Source: Bacillota bacterium
Lineage (GTDB): Bacteria > Bacillota > Clostridia > Lutisporales > Lutisporaceae
Direction of reading: 5' to 3'
DNA length: 7,505 nt
Assembly: GCA_023405875.1 (NCBI GenBank)
Contig: JAEXXN010000542.1
Span: 1 to 7,505, forward strand
The notes beneath the pieces were generated by a model. It saw nothing but the letters and a program-made list of their open reading frames with translations, did no database searches and was not told where the DNA came from. The position numbers and the translations under genes were made by a program. Below are positions 1 through 4,680 of this stretch, one piece after another. Numbering within the stretch: the first letter of the stretch is position 1; every line of letters starts with the position of its first letter.

Positions 1-183
1 TCCCTGGCAAGGCTGTATTCCTCAGAAGCGGCAAACAGCCTGAAAATATGTCAGAATCCTGAATGCGGATGGTTTTTCATAGATGAGAGCAAAAGCAGAA
101 ACAGGAAATGGTGCGACGACACCTGCGCCTCTCTTATGAAGGTAAGGCGGTTCAGAAAAAAGCAAAAGTCAAAGGATAAATAA
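1..183 (+). CDS. CGNR zinc-finger (ABATE-type) protein, C-terminal fragment
   Basis: This open frame enters from the left edge and ends at TAA 181-183, so only the last 60 residues are visible and the start is outside the window. The fragment reads SLARLYSS, then a Cys4 knuckle: C17-x4-C22, followed by GWFFIDESKSRNRKW and C38-x3-C42. This is the layout of the C-terminal CGNR zinc finger (C-x4-C-GW-x-F-x-D-x-S-x4-R-x-W-C-x3-C) found in putative transcriptional regulators with an N-terminal ABATE (stress-induced) domain. The four cysteines and the FxDxS and RxWC signatures are present. The eponymous C-G-N-R is replaced by C-A-S-L, although the downstream basic stretch (KVRRFRKKQKSK) is kept. 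These proteins are presumed to bind DNA, but specific targets are not known to me. The family assignment is fairly firm; the function is inferred. Confidence 0.8.
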   Translation, partial: SLARLYSSEAANSLKICQNPECGWFFIDESKSRNRKWCDDTCASLMKVRRFRKKQKSKDK

Positions 184-188
184 CAGTC

Positions 189-206
189 AAGGCGGTATGC
201 TTTTTT
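189..206 (+). terminator. weak candidate terminator after the zinc-finger gene
   Basis: AAGGC (189-193) can pair with GCTTT (199-203) through one G-U pair around a 5-nt loop, and the arm runs into a six-T tract (201-206). The stem is only 5 bp, so termination would be inefficient. The location just after the TAA at 183 and before the hemerythrin promoter fits. Speculative. Confidence 0.3.
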
Positions 207-210
207 GAGG

Positions 211-240
211 CTGACAAAAATTGCTAATATTTGATATAAT
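211..240 (+). promoter_or_regulatory. sigma-A-type promoter of the hemerythrin gene
   Basis: CTGACA (211-216, 5 of 6 to TTGACA) is followed by an 18-nt spacer and a perfect TATAAT (235-240). Transcription would start near 247, giving a leader of about 29 nt before the hemerythrin ATG. The Fur-like palindrome at 238-256 overlaps the -10 element and the start point, so a bound repressor would block the promoter. Confidence 0.7.
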
Positions 241-256
241 AATGATAATAATTATT
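238..256 (+). promoter_or_regulatory. Fur-family operator (Fur box-like)
   Basis: Compared by eye with the 19-bp Fur consensus GATAATGATAATCATTATC, positions 238-256 match at 16 of 19. The central 7-1-7 dyad is TGATAAT-A-ATTATTA (243-257), which differs from TGATAAT-N-ATTATCA at one position. The related PerR consensus (TTATAAT-N-ATTATAA) fits slightly less well, with two mismatches. The site overlaps the -10 hexamer and the expected start point, a repressing position. The region is very AT-rich, so a chance match is possible, but exact half-site spacing and promoter placement argue for a real site. Fur is favoured; PerR or another Fur-family member is possible. Confidence 0.6.
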
Positions 257-275
257 ATAGGAGGTAGAGTAATAA

Positions 276-662
276 ATGCTTAAATGGAAACAGGAATTTG
301 AAACAGGCATTGCCCACTTGGACGAACAGCACAAGCATCTTTTTGACATTGGTAACAAGGCATATCTGCTGCTTGAGGACAAGCTTGACAAGTATGATGA
401 AATAGTAGCCCTTATTGATGAATTGAAAAAGTATACCGTTTATCATTTTTCTACCGAAGAAGAATATATGAAAAATATCGGCCACAGAAAATATTTTTCC
501 CATAAAGTAGAGCATGAGGATTTTATCAATAAAATTAATGAGGTTGATTTGGAGAGGCTGGACGACAGCCAGGAAGAATACCTCAAAAACTTGATCGGCT
601 TTGTCTTCGATTGGATTTCCGAACATATTTTGGTGAAAGACATGGAGTATGCCAAAAGATGA
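276..662 (+). CDS. bacteriohemerythrin (single-domain hemerythrin)
   Basis: The 128-residue product is a complete four-helix hemerythrin with a non-heme di-iron site that reversibly binds O2. In anaerobes such proteins are proposed to scavenge or sense oxygen, or to handle iron; the exact role here is inferred. All seven expected iron ligands are visible: H19 (in LDEQH), H57 and E61 (HFSTE), H76 and H80 (HKVEH), H117 and D122 (HILVKD). The N-terminal W-x2-E-x3-G pattern (W4, E7, G11) is also typical. Length equals the usual stand-alone family size, and there is no attached signalling or chemoreceptor domain and no signal peptide, so it is cytosolic. The ATG at 276 has an ideal AGGAGGT (259-265) 10 nt upstream. 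The gene has its own promoter, a Fur-like box and a strong terminator, so it is a single-gene unit. It converges on the ABC transporter operon. Confidence 0.95.
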   Translation: MLKWKQEFETGIAHLDEQHKHLFDIGNKAYLLLEDKLDKYDEIVALIDELKKYTVYHFSTEEEYMKNIGHRKYFSHKVEHEDFINKINEVDLERLDDSQEEYLKNLIGFVFDWISEHILVKDMEYAKR

Positions 663-677
663 ACCGGTGCAAGCCGG

Positions 678-713
678 AATCCTCTGTTGCCTGAATGCAG
701 CAGAGGATTTTTT
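678..713 (+). terminator. intrinsic terminator of the hemerythrin gene
   Basis: AATCCTCTG (678-686) pairs perfectly with CAGAGGATT (701-709). The stem extends inward through T687-G700, T688-A699, G689-C698 and C690-G697, for 13 pairs around a 6-nt loop. A six-T run (708-713) follows directly. It starts 16 nt after the hemerythrin stop. On the opposite strand no T tract follows, so it probably serves only the + strand. Confidence 0.9.
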
Positions 714-721
714 ACTTCAAC

Positions 722-745
722 AGTACCGGCACACCAATCGGTACT
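722..745 (-). other. small hairpin just past the transporter operon, possible weak terminator
   Basis: GTACCG (723-728) pairs with CGGTAC (739-744), with one further A-T pair (722-745) that touches the stop codon of the binding-protein gene. Read on the minus strand the hairpin directly follows that stop, but no T run comes after it, so intrinsic termination would be weak. It may instead protect the mRNA 3' end, or be chance. Confidence 0.3.
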
Positions 746-1647
746 TACTTTACGACTCCACCTTCAATTACAATGTTTTCCGGATTCGCTGCATCGCCAT
801 AAACCGGTTCAAGAGTTGCTTCATAAGCTGCATGGAAGAAGTTTTCCTCTGCCAGCTTTGCAATATGATCATTCATCCAGTTCAGCAATTCAGTATTGCC
901 TTTTTGAACAGCCGCTGCTATTGTATCAAGGCTTCCCAGGGTTTCTATTCCTACCGTATACCCTTTGTTTTCCAGGGCCCAGGCAAGAACCTCCGTATTA
1001 TCTGTTGAAAATGCATCTCCGCGCCCATCCAGCAGCGCACTGTAGGCTTCACTGTACTGGTCGAATTTTAATAATTTTACTTCGGGGTAGTTCTCTGTAA
1101 AGAATGTATCGGCGGTAGTTCCTTTGCTTACAATCAAGGTTTTCCCTTTTAACTGCTCTACATCAGTTATCAGTGCTTTATCCTGGGATACCACTCCCAA
1201 AGCTACCTTCATATAAGGAAGTACAAAGTCGACCTGTTCAGCACGCTCTTTTGTAACAGTAAAATTGGCAAGGATAATATCCACCTTGGCTGTCACTAAA
1301 TATTCCACACGGCTTGCCGCTTCTACAGGTACATATTCCACCTCTACCCCCAGGTCTTTGGCAATTCTGTTTCCATAGTAAACATCATATCCCTGGTATT
1401 CACCGTTTTCATCTACATAGCCGAAGGGCTTTTTATCGCTGAATACGCCAATTATGAGCTTGCCGCTCTTTTTGATCTCATCCAGGGTCCTGGCAGTTCC
1501 TGTCGATACCGTTTCTGCTGCCGTCTTATCTGTTGAGCCGGCTGCAGGAGCTGCTTCAGGTCCGGGATTTCCCTGGCATCCGGCAAGCACTGCGGTAATA
1601 AGCGTTACAACTAAAAGTAAAGTAATTAATTTTTTTGATTTCTTCAT
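745..1647 (-). CDS. polar amino acid ABC transporter substrate-binding lipoprotein, CjaA/cysteine-binding-like
   Basis: The 300-residue product is an extracytoplasmic binding protein of the SBP_bac_3 family. It captures a polar amino acid and hands it to the membrane complex encoded upstream in the same operon. Residues 1-24 form a lipoprotein signal (KKSKK, hydrophobic core, lipobox LAGC with C24), so it is tethered to the outer face of the membrane. A low-complexity Ala/Thr/Pro/Gly linker follows (about 25-52), then the two-lobed domain. Visible landmarks are GVFSDKKPFGYVDENG (67-82), the family signature G86-Y-D88, R113 in AASRVEYL (the expected ligand carboxylate arginine) and DIILANFT. 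GTTADTFF and GDAFSTDNTEV follow. From memory these stretches, and the ending NIVIEGG, closely resemble Campylobacter CjaA, which binds cysteine. Cysteine is therefore the best guess; cystine, glutamine or an acidic amino acid cannot be excluded. The ATG has GAGGAG (1653-1658) 5 nt upstream and follows the ATPase stop by 32 nt. Confidence 0.93.
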   Translation of the reverse strand: MKKSKKLITLLLVVTLITAVLAGCQGNPGPEAAPAAGSTDKTAAETVSTGTARTLDEIKKSGKLIIGVFSDKKPFGYVDENGEYQGYDVYYGNRIAKDLGVEVEYVPVEAASRVEYLVTAKVDIILANFTVTKERAEQVDFVLPYMKVALGVVSQDKALITDVEQLKGKTLIVSKGTTADTFFTENYPEVKLLKFDQYSEAYSALLDGRGDAFSTDNTEVLAWALENKGYTVGIETLGSLDTIAAAVQKGNTELLNWMNDHIAKLAEENFFHAAYEATLEPVYGDAANPENIVIEGGVVK

Positions 1648-1679
1648 TTTTTCTCCTCTTTTCCTGTTCTCTTTGATTT

Positions 1680-2450
1680 CTATTTATTTTCAACACTCTT
1701 TACAGTGTCAAATTCAAACACATCCAAAAATTGCCTTGCACGTTCCGTCCCGGGTTTTGTAAAAAATACAGCCGGATCGTTCTCTTCCACAATCTCACCC
1801 CTGTCAATAAAGATGATCCTGTCTGCTATGGCACGCGCAAACTGCATCTCATGGGTTACAATTATCATGGTGCTGCCTTCTTTTGCCAGCTCCAGCATAA
1901 CATCCAGGACCTCCCTTACCATTTCCGGGTCCAATGCTGCCGTAACTTCATCAAACAATATGAGCTCCGGATGCATACACAATGCCCGTACAATTGCGAC
2001 TCTTTGCTTTTGCCCCCCTGACAGCTGTCTTGGATAACAGTCCTTCTTATCTGATAGTCCTACTCTATTCAATAATTCCTCCGCCTCTTTGATTGCCTCC
2101 TTTTTTTCCCTGCGGTGAGCTTTTACCGGTCCTAATATTATATTTCCCAGGACTGTCATATGTGGAAACAGATCATAGCTCTGAAATACCATTCCTATTT
2201 TTTGACGGACCAAATGCATATTTTTAGCCTGGTTGCTGATGAGTTCACCCTTTAAATAAATCTCACCGCCCTGTATGCTTTCCAACCCATTGATACATCG
2301 GAGCAATGTACTTTTGCCGCAGCCTGAAGGCCCTACGACCACCACAACTTCTCCTTTACGTATACCCAGGGATATATCCTTTAAAGCATCAGAGTTATCA
2401 TAAGCTTTCCTCAGATGCTTTATCTCTAATATCGTTTCTGCCCCTTTCAT
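1680..2450 (-). CDS. polar amino acid ABC transporter ATP-binding protein
   Basis: The 256-residue product is the cytoplasmic ATPase of the importer. It powers uptake through the two permeases encoded just upstream. It has all nucleotide-binding motifs: Walker A GPSGCGKST (40-48), Q-loop glutamine (Q90 in VFQSYDLFPH), signature LSGGQ (143-147), Walker B LILFDE (163-168), D-loop ALD and the switch histidine in VTHEM (H200). The sequence is of the GlnQ/HisP/ArtP polar amino acid class and of normal length. The usual FDEPTSALD is FDEVTAALD here, a known variant. A GTG start 12 nt further upstream (2462) would add four residues. I prefer the ATG at 2450 because AAGGTGG (2459-2465) sits 8 nt before it, whereas the GTG lies inside that ribosome site. 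The gene follows the second permease with a 13-nt gap, which suggests coupled translation. Confidence 0.95.
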   Translation of the reverse strand: MKGAETILEIKHLRKAYDNSDALKDISLGIRKGEVVVVVGPSGCGKSTLLRCINGLESIQGGEIYLKGELISNQAKNMHLVRQKIGMVFQSYDLFPHMTVLGNIILGPVKAHRREKKEAIKEAEELLNRVGLSDKKDCYPRQLSGGQKQRVAIVRALCMHPELILFDEVTAALDPEMVREVLDVMLELAKEGSTMIIVTHEMQFARAIADRIIFIDRGEIVEENDPAVFFTKPGTERARQFLDVFEFDTVKSVENK

Positions 2451-2463
2451 CTTAAATACCACC

Positions 2464-3141
2464 TTAACTTTCCCATGCTTTTTCCAATTTCGCTGCCAGT
2501 AATGAAATTGGGTAACACACTATAAAATACAAGAAAAAAATCACTCCATATATCCAGAGTGCTGCAGAGGGTACTGATAAACGTGCGGCCTCTATTATCT
2601 GCTGCCCTACCTTTACTACTTCAACAACTCCTATAAGTACTATCAGGGATGTCGTTTTTATCATTCTGGTTACAAGATTGATTGCCAAAGGGACCAATCT
2701 CCGGACCGTCTGGGGAATAATAACATAAAAGTATATCTGAGCTTTTGTAAGCCCGACTGCTTCTCCACTCTCATACTGATGCTTCGGTATGGAAATCAAT
2801 GCTCCCCGGACCAGATCCCCCATCTCTGCTGTTCCCCATAGAGAGAAGACTATAACGGCTGAAAGCTCTCCTGAAAGATTAATATTGAAAGCCTTTGTCA
2901 TTCCGAAATAAACCAGAAATAAAAGGACTAATTGGGGCATTATCCTCACAAATTCCAGATAAACCTTGGTTATGACCTTAATCACCGGATTTTTGCCTGC
3001 CATGAGCATTCCAAGTATAATTCCCAATACAATAGAAATAACCACTGCAATCAACGAGATTTCTACAGTTACCCACAAGCCCTCCAATAGCCTTATAAAA
3101 TTTTTACCCTTGAACAGAATACTAATTCCCGAATCCTGCAT
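2464..3141 (-). CDS. polar amino acid ABC transporter permease (second subunit)
   Basis: The 225-residue product is an inner-membrane subunit of the HisM/HisQ/GlnP type that forms half of the translocation pore. Hydrophobic segments are seen at about 22-48, 60-80, 92-110, 150-175 and 190-218. The N-terminal hallmark EFVRIMPQLVLLFLVYFG (63-80) corresponds to the usual E-x-x-R-x-x-P motif of this family, though with MPQ in place of the common TP. The cytoplasmic EAA loop that docks onto the ATPase reads GEAVGLTKAQIYFYVIIPQ. The ATG at 3141 has AAAGGA about 9 nt upstream. It overlaps the end of the preceding permease gene by 20 nt, so the two subunits are probably made in equal amounts by translational coupling and form a heterodimer. 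Confidence 0.94.
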   Translation of the reverse strand: MQDSGISILFKGKNFIRLLEGLWVTVEISLIAVVISIVLGIILGMLMAGKNPVIKVITKVYLEFVRIMPQLVLLFLVYFGMTKAFNINLSGELSAVIVFSLWGTAEMGDLVRGALISIPKHQYESGEAVGLTKAQIYFYVIIPQTVRRLVPLAINLVTRMIKTTSLIVLIGVVEVVKVGQQIIEAARLSVPSAALWIYGVIFFLYFIVCYPISLLAAKLEKAWES

Positions 3142-3781
3142 ATCTTAGCTTCCTTTCTGCAAATGTAAAAACTGCTGTTATGGGTAATAAAATAATGCAA
3201 TATGCAATTACCAGCATCAGCAGAGCTTCATCCGTTTTATAGTACAGGCCTATCAGGTCTTTCGCTACATACATCAAATCAGCCAAAGCAACAGCACTAA
3301 AAACCGATGTCTCCTTAATGAGGAAAATTATATTTGCCAGAAAGGCCGGCACTGAGCTTGTTATAGCCTGGGGCAGTATAATATATCTGACAACCTGTAA
3401 TTTTGTCAGCCCCAAGCTCAAGCCTGATTCTGCCTGAATATCGGCAACAGCTTCTAAGCCGCTGCGAAATGCTTCAGACATATAACTTCCTCCCAGGAAA
3501 ATCAGGCCCAATACTGCACATGACTCCGAACTGAGCATAATACCCAGCTTTGGCAGTCCGAAGTACAGGAAAAACAATTGAATGAGCAGCGGAGTATTCC
3601 TGGAAAGCTCAATATAAATTCCCGCTATCCTTTTCAATACAGGCAGCTTATAATAACGGATCAAGCTGCACAGAAATCCCAAAATGATTGCTCCCGTTAT
3701 ACCGGCCAGTGCTATTCTGACGGTAAGCTTACCGGCCTGTATGTAAAGCGGAATATATTTATATATAAAATCAAGATCCAT
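3122..3781 (-). CDS. polar amino acid ABC transporter permease (first subunit)
   Basis: The 219-residue product is the partner pore subunit and the first gene of the importer operon. It shows the family hallmark RNTPLLIQLFFLYFGLP (61-77) and the EAA loop AESGLSLGLTKLQVVRYIILPQ. About five membrane segments are visible (roughly 17-41, 55-77, 83-100, 145-170 and 185-208). Both permeases belong to the His/Glu/Gln/Arg/opine 3-TM class, but they share little beyond the family motifs, as expected for a heteromeric pair. The ATG at 3781 is preceded by AGAGGAAAAGG, placing GAGG 6 nt upstream. The TAG stop (3122-3124) lies inside the next gene. A consensus promoter and a leader of about 135 nt precede it. 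Confidence 0.94.
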   Translation of the reverse strand: MDLDFIYKYIPLYIQAGKLTVRIALAGITGAIILGFLCSLIRYYKLPVLKRIAGIYIELSRNTPLLIQLFFLYFGLPKLGIMLSSESCAVLGLIFLGGSYMSEAFRSGLEAVADIQAESGLSLGLTKLQVVRYIILPQAITSSVPAFLANIIFLIKETSVFSAVALADLMYVAKDLIGLYYKTDEALLMLVIAYCIILLPITAVFTFAERKLRYAGFGN

Positions 3782-3878
3782 CCTTTTCCTCTTTCTGAAG
3801 CTTTCATACGAATTATAACCGTGCTTCAGTATATCTCTGAATTTTTATTATATTTTAATTATATGCTATATACCCAAT

Positions 3879-3909
3879 TATAATGCCTACTATTTCTATA
3901 GGTATTATA
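3879..3909 (-). promoter_or_regulatory. 11-bp dyad in the transporter operon leader, candidate operator
   Basis: On the minus strand TATAATACCTA (3909-3899) and TAGGCATTATA (3889-3879) form an inverted repeat with one mismatch around a 9-nt spacer. It lies about 10-40 nt after the predicted transcription start. This placement suits a repressor operator, or a regulatory hairpin in the leader RNA. I do not recognise the motif as a known regulator's site; regulation by the transported amino acid is inference. Confidence 0.4.
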
Positions 3910-3924
3910 TGTTTTACAGATTAT

Positions 3925-3953
3925 ATAATAAACTATAATTAAATTTATGTCAA
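3925..3953 (-). promoter_or_regulatory. promoter of the amino acid ABC transporter operon
   Basis: Read on the minus strand there is a perfect TTGACA (3953-3948), a 17-nt spacer and TATTAT (3930-3925, 5 of 6). The expected start point is near 3918. This is the best sigma-A-type promoter in the window and would drive all four transporter genes. The leader to the first ATG is about 135 nt and strongly AT-rich. Confidence 0.75.
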
Positions 3954-3985
3954 CAATCTTTTGTATTTTTATGACGGACAGCTTA

Positions 3986-4049
3986 AAAGCAATAGGGAGG
4001 GCTCCTTCTACTCTCTGATAAAAAGTGAAGAAATCATCCCTACTGCTTT
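3986..4049. repeat. 64-nt nested imperfect palindrome of unknown role
   Basis: AAAGCAATAGGGA (3986-3998) and TCCCTACTGCTTT (4037-4049) are inverted repeats with one mismatch. Inside them, CTTC-T-ACT (4005-4012) pairs with AGTGAAG (4024-4030) with one bulge, and a 6 x 6 internal loop separates the two stems. The outer mismatch is A-C in + strand RNA but G-U in minus strand RNA, so the minus transcript would fold without a mismatch. It sits upstream of the transporter promoter and before the divergent membrane-protein gene. It could be a small RNA, a transcriptional roadblock or a miniature repetitive element. Confidence 0.45.
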
Positions 4050-4132
4050 CATATTACTTGTGTGCCGCATAATAATTATACCGGTACCCGGACATAATAG
4101 ATAAAATATAACGAGGCGAAAATGGAGATATT

Positions 4133-4579
4133 ATGCTCTGGATTTATTCTTTTTGTGCCGTTTTACTGATATTAATCATAGCTGTACCGTTACATGATCT
4201 GAAATGCCTTTGGCCTGCCGCATTATTGGGCCTGGTAAAAGGACTTATTGTAGATTCAAAGTTTGCTGGGCTGAATGCTTACTCATTTCTCTATGGAAAT
4301 CCGGTATTACTGGGTCTGCCCACCTATTACTGGCTCAGCGGAGGAGTATTCGTAGCCCTGGTCGTTCACTTTCTTCCAAAGAAAAAGATCCTCAGGCTTC
4401 CCTATTCTGTTGCTTTTTCATTGGCTTTGCTTGTAATGGAGCATATAGCAATATATTACGGGTATTTTTTCAGATATAAATGGACAGACCTTGATTCACT
4501 ATTACTGAATCTGATTGTTATTGCATCCTGTATTTCGCTGCTGGACTGGCTGGGTATGACAAACAACAAAAAGGGCTAA
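4133..4579 (+). CDS. small multi-pass membrane protein, possibly CBO0543 family
   Basis: The 148-residue product is very hydrophobic, with four or five predicted membrane helices at about 2-20, 27-42, 57-80, 88-112 and 119-140, separated by short basic loops (PKKKILR, FFRYKW). I see no catalytic motif. The pattern of a hydrophobic N-terminus, a W-rich third helix ending in FLPKKK, a Glu within the fourth helix (MEH), and a following Y-x-W before the last helix loosely resembles the uncharacterised Firmicute CBO0543 family. That is a weak match from memory. The ATG at 4133 has GGAGA (4124-4128) about 5 nt upstream. An overlapping ATG at 4122 in another frame opens only 15 codons (to 4169) and is not preferred. 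It is divergent from the transporter operon and convergent with the transaldolase operon, so it appears to be a single-gene unit. Its 3' end lies inside the terminator of the opposing operon. Function unknown. Confidence 0.8.
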   Translation: MLWIYSFCAVLLILIIAVPLHDLKCLWPAALLGLVKGLIVDSKFAGLNAYSFLYGNPVLLGLPTYYWLSGGVFVALVVHFLPKKKILRLPYSVAFSLALLVMEHIAIYYGYFFRYKWTDLDSLLLNLIVIASCISLLDWLGMTNNKKG

Positions 4580-4603
4580 GGCATGATAACGCCTTAACCC
4601 TTT
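4563..4603 (-). terminator. intrinsic terminator of the transketolase/transaldolase operon
   Basis: Read on the minus strand, AAAGGGTTAAGGC (4603-4591), an 8-nt loop, and GCCTTAGCCCTTT (4582-4570) form a 13-position stem with one mismatch. A T-rich tail (TTTTTGTTGTTT, about 4572-4561) follows. It ends transcription about 80-110 nt after the transaldolase stop. In the + direction the stem is followed by only three Ts then CAAG, so it would be at best a weak terminator for the membrane-protein gene. Its stem uses the last codons and stop of that gene. Confidence 0.85.
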
Positions 4604-4680
4604 CAAGCATTCGGTTTGCATATAATATTCTTTTTGTTATGTGCATTTCCCGGGTGATGCGTATTGTTCCCCTGAATAAG

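Larger units (their letters stand above)
3782..4132. other. 351-nt divergent intergenic region
   Basis: This gene-free stretch separates the transporter operon from the divergent membrane-protein gene. It holds the transporter promoter and leader dyad, the 64-nt palindrome, and a short partial dyad at 4075-4098 (ATTAT-A-CCGG, TAC, CCGG-AC-ATAAT). No convincing promoter for the rightward gene was found; AT-rich -10-like strings around 4093-4107 lack a good -35. No T-box, S-box or other recognised riboswitch signature was seen. Confidence 0.6.

Noticed and set aside
255..626. Leftward 123-codon open frame across the hemerythrin gene
   Set aside because: It is antisense to a hemerythrin with all seven ligands and is Phe/Leu-rich, as expected from the reverse of Lys/Glu-rich codons.
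2451..2462. GTG start for the ATPase gene
   Set aside because: The GTG is embedded in the AAGGTGG that best serves the ATG at 2450, and it has no ribosome site of its own.
3782..3918. T-box or other riboswitch in the transporter leader
   Set aside because: There is no AGGGTGG-x-ACCGCG T-box core, no terminator hairpin with a T run before the first gene, and no recognisable S-box or lysine element.
4122..4169. 15-codon frame with a GAGG site overlapping the start of the small membrane protein
   Set aside because: It could be a leader peptide, but it is very short, shows no regulatory repeat of one codon and has no attenuator downstream.
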